A stretch of DNA of 31,330 bases, from positions 1 to 31,330 of the forward strand of contig UQYA01000010.1 in NCBI GenBank assembly GCA_900545165.1, written 5' to 3'. The notes under the pieces were generated by a model that was not told the DNA's origin, did not search any database, and saw only the letters and a program-made list of their open reading frames with translations. Below, one piece after another: positions 16,632 to 24,724 of this stretch; within the stretch, counting starts at the first letter, position 1; every line of letters begins with the position of its first letter. The stretch is from an uncultured Collinsella sp. (GTDB taxonomy: Bacteria > Actinomycetota > Coriobacteriia > Coriobacteriales > Coriobacteriaceae). Position numbers and translations under genes: made by a program.

Positions 16632-17464
16632 GAAAGATCGTATCGGTCCTGAGCGCCGCTGTGCTTACGCTTACGCTGTGCGCCTGTTCTTCGGGATCTT
16701 CTACCTCTTCCATTACCGTCGCTGGCTCCACGACCTGCCTTCCTATCGCCGAGATTGCGGCCGAGGGCTTTAAGGAGGAGACCGGCATCGACGTGCTCGT
16801 TTCCGGTTTGGGTTCTTCCGCTGGCATCGAGGCCGTCAGCGCCGGCACGGCCGATATCGCCAGCTCCTCCCGTGGACTCAATGCCGACGAACAGGATCTG
16901 GGCCTGACTCCCATCGTCATTGCCCACGACGGTATTGCGGTCATCGTGAACGACGATAACCCCGTCGATAACCTCTCGACCGAGCAGCTCCGCGATATCT
17001 ACGCCGGCAAGATTACCAATTGGAAAGAGGTCGGTGGCGAGGATCTGAGGATTCAGGTCATCAACCGAGACGAGGCGTCCGGTACGCGCGAGGCCTTCCG
17101 TACCATCGTGATGGACGGCACGCCGTTCGATCGCCGCTCGGCTGTTCTTTCGGGTACGGGCCAGGTGCGCGACGTGGTATCTCGTTCGCGCGGTGCCATT
17201 GGCTACATTTCGCTGGGCTTCGTCGATAGCCTCAACGCCAAGACCTCGGTCAAGGCCGTCTCGGTCAATCATGTTGAGGCGTCCGAGAAGACGGTCGCGA
17301 GTGGCGGCTATCCCATCTCGCGCGACCTTTACTTCTTTGTGAAGGGTGCGCCTTCGCAGCAGGCGCAGGATTACATCGACTACGTGACGTCCGAAAAGAT
17401 GGACAAGCAGATTCGCGAGGCGGGCTTTATCCCCGTCACCAACGACGAGAAGGGGAGTGAGTAG
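16628..17464 (+). CDS. pstS: Phosphate ABC transporter substrate-binding lipoprotein PstS
   Basis: PstS captures inorganic phosphate outside the membrane for the PstCAB importer. The 278-residue protein has a lipoprotein signal peptide with lipobox LCAC (cleavage before Cys20) and a Ser-rich spacer. The mature domain starts ITVAGSTT, the usual phosphate-binding Ser/Thr loop, and has the later DEASGTREAF and SRGAIGYISLGF motifs. Length fits the short PstS type of Firmicutes and Coriobacteriia. The start codon overlaps the pgeF stop by four bases. Confidence 0.95.
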   Translation: MRKIVSVLSAAVLTLTLCACSSGSSTSSITVAGSTTCLPIAEIAAEGFKEETGIDVLVSGLGSSAGIEAVSAGTADIASSSRGLNADEQDLGLTPIVIAHDGIAVIVNDDNPVDNLSTEQLRDIYAGKITNWKEVGGEDLRIQVINRDEASGTREAFRTIVMDGTPFDRRSAVLSGTGQVRDVVSRSRGAIGYISLGFVDSLNAKTSVKAVSVNHVEASEKTVASGGYPISRDLYFFVKGAPSQQAQDYIDYVTSEKMDKQIREAGFIPVTNDEKGSE

Positions 17465-17465
17465 C

Positions 17466-18392
17466 ATGGAAGCACAGGAAAACTCCCAGACTGAGCAGAA
17501 TGTTCAGACGCCCAAGAAGCGCGAGCTGGCGCTCGTATCGCGCAGCACCTATATCAAGGAGAAGGCGCTGCAGTGGATCTTCTTTGCCTGCGCGTTCTTG
17601 GCGGTCGTTACCGTCATCCTGATTTTTGTCTTTACCACGTACTCGGCGCTGCCCGTCTTTACCGACATCGGTCTGGCGGACTTCTTTAGCTTTACGTGGG
17701 CGCCCTCTGAGGGCCACTACGGCATCATGTCGCTGCTTGCCGGCTCAGGTCTGGTGACCGTCGGTGCGCTTGCCATGGGCGTGCCGCTGGGCGTGGGTAC
17801 GGCCGTTTACCTGGTCGAGATTGCCAGCAAGCGCGTGCGCAAGCTCATCAGCCCCGCCGTTGACCTGCTGGCGGGCATACCCTCCATCATCTACGGCTTT
17901 TTCGGCATGATCATCATCCGCCCGTTTATCGCACAACTGACCGGCGGCCTTGGTTTTGGTGCGCTGACGGCGTGGTTTGTGCTCGCCATCATGATCGTCC
18001 CTACCATCACCACGCTCACCATCGATGCCCTCAATTCCATTCCCATGGGCATTCGCGAGGCATCGTATGCCATGGGTGCTACTAAGTGGCAGACCATCTA
18101 TAAGGTCGTGCTACCTGCCGCTAAGCTGGGTATCGTGGATGCCATCGTGCTGGGTATGGGCCGTGCCATCGGAGAGACCATGGCCGTGCTCATGGTCGTG
18201 GGTAACGCCCCGGTTATTCCCGACAGCATTGCGAGCCCTATCTCGACGCTCACGAGCCAGATCGCGCTCGACATGAGCTATTCCTCGGGTCTGCATCGCT
18301 CGGCGCTGTTCGGCATGGGCGTGGTCCTGTTTATCATCTCCGCCACGCTGGTGGGCATCGTCCGTCTGATTTCCAAGAAGAAGAGGGGGTAG
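17466..18392 (+). CDS. pstC: Phosphate ABC transporter permease PstC
   Basis: PstC is one of the two membrane subunits of the high-affinity phosphate importer. The 308-residue protein has a polar N-terminal tail and six membrane segments. The cytoplasmic EAA loop REASYAMGATKWQTIYKVVL contacts the PstB ATPase, and DLLAGIPSIIYGFFG is a typical Pst permease stretch. I chose ATG 17466 because GGGGAG lies eight bases upstream; a GTG at 17457, inside the pstS end, would add three residues. The gene starts one base after the pstS stop. Confidence 0.94.
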   Translation: MEAQENSQTEQNVQTPKKRELALVSRSTYIKEKALQWIFFACAFLAVVTVILIFVFTTYSALPVFTDIGLADFFSFTWAPSEGHYGIMSLLAGSGLVTVGALAMGVPLGVGTAVYLVEIASKRVRKLISPAVDLLAGIPSIIYGFFGMIIIRPFIAQLTGGLGFGALTAWFVLAIMIVPTITTLTIDALNSIPMGIREASYAMGATKWQTIYKVVLPAAKLGIVDAIVLGMGRAIGETMAVLMVVGNAPVIPDSIASPISTLTSQIALDMSYSSGLHRSALFGMGVVLFIISATLVGIVRLISKKKRG

Positions 18393-18395
18393 GCT

Positions 18396-19301
18396 ATGTC
18401 CGATTCCGTTGACACGACGGTCGATACGACCTCGTCGCGCGAGCGCATCAAGCGTGCCCTTTCCCACGGCAAGAAGGGCCGCATCAACAAGGACCTGTCC
18501 AACAAGATCATGCTTGGCGTGTTTCGTGCCGCTGCCTACATCACCACGCTGGTGCTGGTCGCTATCATCGCCTACGTGGTCATCAACGGCCTGCCACACA
18601 TCTCGCTCGACTTTATCTTCGGTTGGCCCCAGGGCGTCAACGCCGAGGGCGGTATTTGGCCCACGATCGTCTCGACCGTCTATGTGACGGCGCTCGCCAT
18701 GCTTATCTGCACGCCGATCGCTGTGCTGGCAGCCGTCTATCTGGCCGAGTACGCCAAGCAGGGCAAGATCGTCGAGCTCATTCGCTACGCTGCTGACGCT
18801 TTGGCCTCGGTGCCCTCCATCGTTATGGGTCTCTTTGGCTACGCCTTGTTTGTCGAGGCCATGGGTCTGGGCCTTTCGATGGTCTCGGCCGCTTTGGCAC
18901 TCGCGCTCTTGATGCTTCCCATCGTCATGCGTACCACCGAAGAGGCCATTCGCGCCGTTCCGCGCTATATCCGCTGGGGCGCATATGGCCTGGGCGCCAC
19001 CAAGTGGCAGGTTGTCTCCAAGATCGTGCTTCCTTCTGCCTTTGGCCGTATTGCCACGGGCATCGTTCTCGCCATCGGCCGTGCCATTGGCGAGACCGCG
19101 GTGGTGCTCTATACCATGGGGCAGGCCATCAATCTACCTATTTCGCCGCTCGATTCCGGCCGCCCCATGACGGTTCACCTGTATCTGCTTGCCAACGACG
19201 GCATCAACATGAACGCAGCCTACGGCACCGCGCTCTTGCTGATGGTGATCATTCTGGCCTTCAACCTGTTTGCGCGCTTCCTGTCGCGCAAGCGTCGCTA
19301 G
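18396..19301 (+). CDS. pstA: Phosphate ABC transporter permease PstA
   Basis: PstA is the second permease of the phosphate importer. The 301 residues have a charged N-terminal tail (about 1-40), six membrane segments, the Pst-type stretch DALASVPSIVMGLFGYALF, and the EAA loop EEAIRAVPRYIRWGAYGLGA. It follows pstC by three bases and precedes pstB by 12, so the three genes are one transcript. Confidence 0.94.
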   Translation: MSDSVDTTVDTTSSRERIKRALSHGKKGRINKDLSNKIMLGVFRAAAYITTLVLVAIIAYVVINGLPHISLDFIFGWPQGVNAEGGIWPTIVSTVYVTALAMLICTPIAVLAAVYLAEYAKQGKIVELIRYAADALASVPSIVMGLFGYALFVEAMGLGLSMVSAALALALLMLPIVMRTTEEAIRAVPRYIRWGAYGLGATKWQVVSKIVLPSAFGRIATGIVLAIGRAIGETAVVLYTMGQAINLPISPLDSGRPMTVHLYLLANDGINMNAAYGTALLLMVIILAFNLFARFLSRKRR

Positions 19302-19313
19302 TTAAGGAGTCCC

Positions 19314-20117
<804 letters not shown>

Positions 20118-20168
20118 TCGGTGCGACTAGTCCCAAGCCGATCGGATCTGGTCCGGTGCGTATTCACT

Positions 20169-20189
20169 GTGCGGGCGGCATGACCGCAC
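20169..20189 (+). other. Stem-loop between pstB and phoU
   Basis: GTGCGG (20169-20174) and CCGCAC (20184-20189) form a 6-bp stem with a nine-base loop in the 92-bp gap before phoU. There is no T-tract, so it is more likely an mRNA-stability or partial-stop element than a terminator. Confidence 0.35.
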
Positions 20190-20209
20190 CCAACTGATTG
20201 GAGTGAACC

Positions 20210-21067
20210 ATGCGCAAACTGTTTTCCCGTCAGCTCATCGAGGCCCGTCACGAGATGCTGAGCATCTACGAGGCCGTCGATCTGGCCCTCCACGATGCCG
20301 TGAAGGCCTATGTGACCGACGACCGCAAGCTCGCCACCAAGACCAAGAAGCGCACGCTTTCGATTGACGCACGCTGCGCCAACCTGGAGGCCGTCTGCTA
20401 CAACCTGATTGCCACGCAGTCACCGGTCGCCTCCGACTTCCGCTTGCTGCAGACGATCATCTACGTCGACTTTAACCTGCAGCGCATGACCGATAAGGTT
20501 CGCCAGATTTGCCGCGCCACGCGTCATATGATCAAGGCCGACATCTCGCTGCCCAAGGAGCTTGTCGGCACGGTCGAGGCCGAGGCTGAGGCCGTCTACC
20601 AGGTACTGGGCTCTTCGCTTTCTGCGCTCGTCACCAACGACATGTCCATCATCTGCAACTTGGCCGTCGAGGACGAGCCAGTGCACGCCGCCTACGAGAA
20701 TTTCTTCCGCACCTTTAACCGCATGGACACGGGCGATTTTATGGACGACGACAGCAACTATGACGACCTGCGCCGCGCCATCATGGTATCGCGCTATCTC
20801 GATCGCATCGCCTCGATTTCCATCGATGCCGCCTGCCGTCTGACCTTCCTGTTGACCGGACAGCGTATGACTGCCGGTGATATCGCCTGCACTGATGAGG
20901 ATGAGCTCGAGAGCATGCGCGTGCCTTCGGGCGAGGGTGTTATCATGAGGCCCGCCGTCGATGCACGCTACGTTGCCAAGGTGCCCGTTAACGAGGTCAG
21001 CGAGGGTCTTCGCTACCTGCTCGATCATCTTGAGGATGAGGACGATGGCGAGGACGACGAGGAGTAA
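20210..21067 (+). CDS. phoU: Phosphate signalling protein PhoU with acidic C-terminal extension
   Basis: PhoU represses the phosphate starvation response and restrains PstSCAB. The protein begins MRKLFSRQLIE and shows two three-helix PhoU repeats, each with a conserved acidic stretch. The second includes DDLRRAIMVSRYLDRIASISIDAA, corresponding to the family's metal-binding helix. It is 285 residues long against about 215-240 in most PhoU proteins. The extra C-terminal segment (roughly 225-285) ends in a dense Asp/Glu run. It follows pstB by 92 bp, the usual order. No phoR/phoP-type two-component genes are in the window. Confidence 0.92.
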   Translation: MRKLFSRQLIEARHEMLSIYEAVDLALHDAVKAYVTDDRKLATKTKKRTLSIDARCANLEAVCYNLIATQSPVASDFRLLQTIIYVDFNLQRMTDKVRQICRATRHMIKADISLPKELVGTVEAEAEAVYQVLGSSLSALVTNDMSIICNLAVEDEPVHAAYENFFRTFNRMDTGDFMDDDSNYDDLRRAIMVSRYLDRIASISIDAACRLTFLLTGQRMTAGDIACTDEDELESMRVPSGEGVIMRPAVDARYVAKVPVNEVSEGLRYLLDHLEDEDDGEDDEE

Positions 21068-21104
21068 GTAACCCCGTTCGTCGAAAGATTGTAAATACCT
21101 AAGT

Positions 21105-21136
21105 GAGCGCGGCCTTGCACATGCGGGGCCGCGCTC
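21105..21136 (+). terminator. GC-rich hairpin after phoU, probable terminator
   Basis: A perfect 10-bp stem, GAGCGCGGCC (21105-21114) and GGCCGCGCTC (21127-21136), with a 12-base loop follows phoU. The downstream tract TTGCGTT is poor in T, so termination may be partial. Confidence 0.55.
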
Positions 21137-21186
21137 TTGCGTTAGCATGGGACTACTTGTTTGGCTGTCAGCGGAGGCGATTGGCA

Positions 21187-21924
21187 ATGGATAACTATTT
21201 GGACTTGATGCGCGCTCGCCGCGAGCAGATTCTGGAACGTTTTTATGCGGCGCTCGATCGCGCGGGCCGTCCCCACGACGCCGCGAGCCTCATTGCCGTG
21301 TCCAAGACCGTTGGTGTCGATGAGACCGTTGCCGCCATCCAGGCGGGGTATCGCCATTTTGCCGAGAACCGCCCGCAGGAGCTGGTTCGCAAGCTCACGG
21401 GTCTGGCGGAGCATCCGGAGCTGCCCGAGGTGCGCTTCGATATGATCGGCAACCTGCAGACCAATAAGATCAATGCGGTGCTGGGCTCAGCCGAGCTGAT
21501 TCACTCGGTGGGTTCGCTGCATCTGGCGCAGGCGATCTCGAGCCGTGCTGTTCGCAAGATTGAGGCAGGCGAGCTCGTCGGCCCCCAGCGTGTGCTCATT
21601 GAGGTCAATGTGAGTGGTGAGGAGTCGAAGGGAGGCTTTTCACCCGATGGGATTCGCGCCGCCGCGGGTGAGCTTGCAGAACTTGAGGGAATTTGCGTAC
21701 AGGGGCTTATGACTATGGCGCCCCGGGGGAATAAGGATGTGGCACGCCGCACCTTTGCGGGGCTTCGTGAGCTGAGGGATGAGCTGGAGGCGGCGCATCC
21801 CGATTTGAACCTGCCTGAGCTTTCCTGCGGTATGAGCGAGGACTTTGAGTCTGCCCTTGAGGAGGGCTCTACGCTCGTTCGCCTGGGCAGGGTAGTATTT
21901 AGCCCGGAGTTTGCAGTAAAATAA
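21187..21924 (+). CDS. yggS: YggS family pyridoxal-phosphate homeostasis protein (YlmE)
   Basis: A 245-residue single-domain PLP-binding barrel protein of the YggS/PROSC family, thought to buffer pyridoxal phosphate. Visible marks are LIAVSK, whose Lys binds PLP, then AGYRHFAENRPQEL, MIGNLQTNK (family HxIGxLQxNK, with Met in place of His), EVNVSGEESKGGF, and the end motif LSCGMSEDFESAL...GSTLVRLG. ATG 21187 has GGAGG nine bases upstream. It starts the yggS-sepF-yggT-divIVA run that belongs to the division (ylm) gene set in Gram-positives. Confidence 0.92.
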   Translation: MDNYLDLMRARREQILERFYAALDRAGRPHDAASLIAVSKTVGVDETVAAIQAGYRHFAENRPQELVRKLTGLAEHPELPEVRFDMIGNLQTNKINAVLGSAELIHSVGSLHLAQAISSRAVRKIEAGELVGPQRVLIEVNVSGEESKGGFSPDGIRAAAGELAELEGICVQGLMTMAPRGNKDVARRTFAGLRELRDELEAAHPDLNLPELSCGMSEDFESALEEGSTLVRLGRVVFSPEFAVK

Positions 21925-21984
21925 GGCTCTGAAGTGCGCACTGATTATCGGGGCGCCTGCACTAAACCGCGAGAGGACACAACC

Positions 21985-22707
21985 ATGGGCTTCCTTGACG
22001 AGATTAAAAATAAGATGCACCTGGGCGGCCAGCAGGGTTACGACCAGGGTTATGGCCAGGACGACGACTACGGCTACGATGACGGCTACGACGATGGCTA
22101 TCAGGGCAACGGCTACAGTGGTGCTTCGGGCGAGGGCTTCTACACCCAAGACGAGCCGAGCAACGGCCTGCTTGGCCAGACGCGCCGCGGTGAAGCTGAG
22201 TCGGTTGCCGTGTATACGCGCTCCGGTCAGCTGGTCGGCGATGACTCCCGCCATGCCACGACGTATAACCCGCCTTCGCGCTCGCAGGACAGTGTTGCGA
22301 GCGGTTATCGTCCTGGTGCCTATGACACGCCGTCGAGCTACGCCGAGAATACCCGCGCCCGTGCCGCCGCTGCACCCGCGCCTGCACCGAGCGATGCCTC
22401 GGCCTATGCGAGCAATATCATCAACGCCACGCCGCAGCTGCCGGCCTATGTCCTGCGCCCCGAGAGCTATGACGACGTGGAGACCGTGGTGCGCCGCGTT
22501 CGCACCAAGCAGCCTGTCGCACTGATTTTTGTGGGCGTACGCACCGAAGTTGCCAAGCGCGTCTTGGACTTCTCTTACGGCTTTGCCTGCGGTCTGGGTG
22601 CCACGGTCAAGGAGGTGGGCGACCGCGTGTTCATGGTGCTGCCCGCCGGTTGCGAGGTCAAAGATTCCGATCTCAAGAAGCTTCGTGCCGACGGCTACCT
22701 TAAGTAA
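21985..22707 (+). CDS. sepF: Cell division protein SepF with Gly/Tyr/Asp-rich linker
   Basis: SepF tethers FtsZ to the membrane and replaces FtsA in many Gram-positives. The 240-residue protein begins with the membrane-binding amphipathic helix MGFLDEIKNKMHLGG. A long disordered linker follows whose first part (16-45) is made almost only of Gly, Tyr, Asp and Gln, and whose later part (125-138) is Ala/Pro-rich. The conserved SepF core (about 152-222) has RPESYDDVETVVRRV, FSYGFACGLGATV and RVFMVLPAG. ATG 21985 follows GAGAGGA and starts exactly at the helix; an upstream GTG at 21934 would bury it. No ftsA occurs in the window, consistent with a SepF-based anchor. Confidence 0.95.
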   Translation: MGFLDEIKNKMHLGGQQGYDQGYGQDDDYGYDDGYDDGYQGNGYSGASGEGFYTQDEPSNGLLGQTRRGEAESVAVYTRSGQLVGDDSRHATTYNPPSRSQDSVASGYRPGAYDTPSSYAENTRARAAAAPAPAPSDASAYASNIINATPQLPAYVLRPESYDDVETVVRRVRTKQPVALIFVGVRTEVAKRVLDFSYGFACGLGATVKEVGDRVFMVLPAGCEVKDSDLKKLRADGYLK

Positions 22708-22728
22708 AGACAAGACGAGGAGATTCCC

Positions 22729-23010
22729 ATCAACATCTACACTATCGTCCAGCTGGTCAACACGCTGTTCAACTTCTATTCCACGCTCATTGTCGTCTAC
22801 TGCTTTATGACGTGGATTCCCATGAAGCAGGGTGGTTTGCTTCAGGATATTGCCGCGGTGCTTGATAGCGTGTGCGGTCCGTGGCTCAACCTGTTCCGTC
22901 GTTTCATCCCGCCGATGGGCGGTATCGATTTTTCGCCGGTCGTTGCGATTATTGCGTTGCAGTTGGTGCAGAGGCTGGTTCTGCAGCTTCTTATAGGTAT
23001 ACTCGTGTAG
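22729..23010 (+). CDS. yggT: YggT family membrane protein (YlmG) with apparent AUC start
   Basis: The frame encodes a typical YggT protein: membrane segment 1 in IYTIVQLVNTLFNFY and onward, WIPMKQGG, then GPWLNLFRRFIPPMGGIDFSPVVAIIALQLV and a second membrane segment. From 22729 it gives 93 residues, the normal family size. No ATG, GTG or TTG is found in frame between the sepF stop (22705-22707) and ATG 22807, and that ATG would remove most of the first membrane segment. GAGGAG (22717-22722) sits six bases before ATC 22729, so the start is probably ATC (or ATT 22723), unless a sequencing error changed an ATG. YggT proteins act in cell division or membrane organisation; the detailed role is unclear. 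Confidence 0.85.
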   Translation: MNIYTIVQLVNTLFNFYSTLIVVYCFMTWIPMKQGGLLQDIAAVLDSVCGPWLNLFRRFIPPMGGIDFSPVVAIIALQLVQRLVLQLLIGILV

Positions 23011-23071
23011 AACTGACTTAGTAACTTACGTCGGGCGTGTAGCGCCGAGGCGATGAAAAAGGAGACTTGTT

Positions 23072-23746
23072 ATGGCTATTACCCCTGCAGACATCCAGGC
23101 TCAGACTTTCTCTGAGGCCAAGCGTGGCTACGATCCTGCTGAGGTCGACGTCTTCTTGGAGACGCTGTCCTCCGAGGTTGACGCTATGCTCGCTAAGATC
23201 GTCGACCTTAAGGGTCGTCTGACTGCTACCGAGCAGCAGCTTGCCGATGCGCAGGCTCAGCTTGCCCAGGCTCAGGATGCCACCGCCCAGGCCGTTCCTG
23301 CCGCCCCCGTGGCTGCTCCCGCCCCTGACTTCTCCGCTCAGGAGCGCCAGATTTCCGCTGCCCTGATCGCTGCCCAGCAGACCGCTGAGACCATCGTCAA
23401 CGATGCCAACGAGAACGCTGAGCGTATCCGCAACGAGGCTGACGCCAAGGCCCGCGAGGTTATCCGCCAGGCTCTGACCGAGAAGCAGGCCGAGCTCGAG
23501 GAGATCGATCGTCTCAAGGCTTCCCGTGAGGAGTTCAAGGCAGAGTATCTCAAGCTCATCCAGCACTTCATGGACGATGCCCAGAATTCCTTCCCGGCCG
23601 ATCTGATGGCCTCCACGCCGGTCGGTTCTGCCGCTTCTCCTGCAGTGACTGTTCCCGCCGAGCCGCTGCCCGTCGCTGACCCGGTTGTCCCCGTGGCCGA
23701 TCCCTTCGCCCCGATCGACAACTTTGCTGCCGACGACCTGGACTAA
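23072..23746 (+). CDS. divIVA: DivIVA domain protein (polar/septal scaffold, Wag31-like)
   Basis: DivIVA proteins bind curved membrane and recruit cell-wall machinery to poles and septa. The 224-residue protein has the N-terminal lipid-binding domain MAITPADIQAQTFSEAKRGY followed by DPAEVDVFLETL, a first coiled coil (about 25-70), an Ala/Pro-rich break (about 74-88), a second coiled coil (about 90-165) and a Pro/Val/Ala-rich acidic tail ending in DDLD. Start ATG 23072 has AAGGAGA upstream. It ends the sepF-yggT-divIVA run and is followed by a clear terminator. Confidence 0.94.
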   Translation: MAITPADIQAQTFSEAKRGYDPAEVDVFLETLSSEVDAMLAKIVDLKGRLTATEQQLADAQAQLAQAQDATAQAVPAAPVAAPAPDFSAQERQISAALIAAQQTAETIVNDANENAERIRNEADAKAREVIRQALTEKQAELEEIDRLKASREEFKAEYLKLIQHFMDDAQNSFPADLMASTPVGSAASPAVTVPAEPLPVADPVVPVADPFAPIDNFAADDLD

Positions 23747-23775
23747 CATTCGGCCTACAATTTAGTGCCTAGAAA

Positions 23776-23802
23776 GGACCCGCAGCTTGCGGGTCCTTTT
23801 TT
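23776..23802 (+). terminator. Rho-independent terminator after divIVA
   Basis: A perfect 9-bp stem, GGACCCGCA (23776-23784) and TGCGGGTCC (23788-23796), with a GCT loop is followed by six T. Confidence 0.96.
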
Positions 23803-23827
23803 ATGACTGTGCCGGGGTGCGTAACAT

Positions 23828-23865
23828 AAAAAACCGAGCCCTGCACATAGTGGCGCAGAACTCGG
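23828..23865 (-). terminator. Terminator of the minus-strand nitroreductase gene
   Basis: Read on the minus strand, CCGAGTTCTGC (from 23865) pairs with GCAGGGCTCGG (ending 23834) over 11 bp with two G-U pairs, followed by six T (23833-23828). It lies about 50 bp past the nitroreductase stop and converges with the divIVA terminator. Confidence 0.85.
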
Positions 23866-23913
23866 CGAACGGGTGAGCGGTCAAGGGTAGGTTTTAGGGC
23901 ATGTCCCAAAAAT

Positions 23914-24444
23914 CTACTTGAGGAGGAAGTCGGAGAGGGGAATGGTGCGGGCCTCGCGATGCTCGGGATCGGCGATGTGGTCGGCGGGATAGCCACAGAC
24001 GAGCATGTGATAGGGATAGACGCCCTTGGACAGATTGAACTGCTCTTGTGCCACCTCAGGCTTAAAATGGCATACCCAGCACGTTCCCAGGCCCTGCTCG
24101 GTGGCCTCCATCATCATCTGATCGCACACGATGGACGTATCGATTTCGCTGGAATTCATCTGATCATACGGGCGCACCCAAGCATCATCGGTAACGCTGC
24201 AAATAAGGAAGACAAGCGGAGCCCCAAAGATAGACCCATCACGAGCAAACCGGGGCTGACAAGCAGCAGCCTTCTCCAGAAGCTCAGGCGTATCCAACAC
24301 CATCACACGGGTTGGATGATTATTACAAGCAGAAGGAGCAATACGCCCAGCCTCAACAATGGCATCCACCACAGCCTGCTCAACAGAACGATTCTCAAAC
24401 TCACGACAAGAATAACGACCCCGAGCCAGATCCAAATACTCCAT
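23914..24444 (-). CDS. Nitroreductase family FMN oxidoreductase
   Basis: The 176-residue protein is a short nitroreductase-fold flavoenzyme. It has the N-terminal FMN-phosphate motif RYSCREF (10-16), APSACNNHPTRVMVL, the helix SIVCDQMMMEATEQGLGTCWV, and the late VCGYPAD. Such enzymes reduce nitro compounds, quinones or other acceptors with NAD(P)H; the physiological substrate here cannot be told. ATG at 24444 is chosen for GGAGGG seven bases upstream and because the conserved domain starts right after it; an upstream ATG at 24507 would add 21 hydrophobic residues read from the repeat-rich leader. It stands alone, with its own terminator. Confidence 0.88.
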   Translation of the reverse strand: MEYLDLARGRYSCREFENRSVEQAVVDAIVEAGRIAPSACNNHPTRVMVLDTPELLEKAAACQPRFARDGSIFGAPLVFLICSVTDDAWVRPYDQMNSSEIDTSIVCDQMMMEATEQGLGTCWVCHFKPEVAQEQFNLSKGVYPYHMLVCGYPADHIADPEHREARTIPLSDFLLK

Positions 24445-24611
24445 AACCAAACCCTCCAAAGTCAGCAAATCAATCCAAAGTAAACCAAAGGGTACCCAAA
24501 GCACCATCCAGCCAAACGTTTAAGGCGGTCCCAAAGTTCCCAATCGGGCTCAAAGGTCCTGCCAACAAAAGCCTCATTGCTTTCAAAGTATCAGCCAAAG
24601 TTCCCAATGGT
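24445..24611. repeat. Non-coding leader with clustered CCAAAG repeats
   Basis: CCAAAG occurs at 24456, 24475, 24485, 24496, 24531 and 24595, and TCAAAG at 24550 and near 24584. Two copies extend to CCAAAGTTCCCAAT (24531-24544 and 24595-24608, 64 bp apart). On the minus strand these read CTTTGG and ATTGGGAACTTTGG, and they fill the leader of the nitroreductase. They are not evenly spaced, so this is neither a simple tandem array nor a CRISPR. No clear promoter was found inside. Confidence 0.6.
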
Positions 24612-24719
24612 GGTACGTAAGGCGAAGGGCCGGCCACGGTTTGCTTTCGAACGACTCTGCAAAGCAGCCGGAGTGAGAAAGCAAACCGTGGCCGACCCTT
24701 CGCCGCCGGGACACGTACC
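24612..24719. repeat. 108-nt near-perfect palindrome (large hairpin)
   Basis: Outer arms GGTACGT (24612-24618) and ACGTACC (24713-24719) are perfect. Inside, a 28-base arm at 24621-24648 is the reverse complement of 24677-24704 with one mismatch. The 28-base centre contains the small hairpin CTGC-AAA-GCAG (24657-24667). It starts six bases past the DUF47 stop codon on the minus strand, so it would end the pit-DUF47 transcript, but no T-run follows on either strand. It could be a structured 3' end, a processing or attenuation site, or a small palindromic mobile or REP-like element. Confidence 0.85.
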
Positions 24720-24724
24720 CCCAA

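Noticed and set aside
22807..23010. yggT beginning at ATG 22807
   Set aside because: It would remove most of the first membrane segment and has no ribosome site; the frame upstream is clearly YggT-like.
24445..24611. CRISPR-like array
   Set aside because: The repeat units are only 6-14 bases and unevenly spaced, with no uniform spacers or cas genes.
24470..24724. Minus-strand 84-codon frame over the palindrome and CCAAAG repeats
   Set aside because: It reads straight through both arms of the inverted repeat, has no ribosome site and no recognisable domain; the nucleotide structure explains the stretch better.
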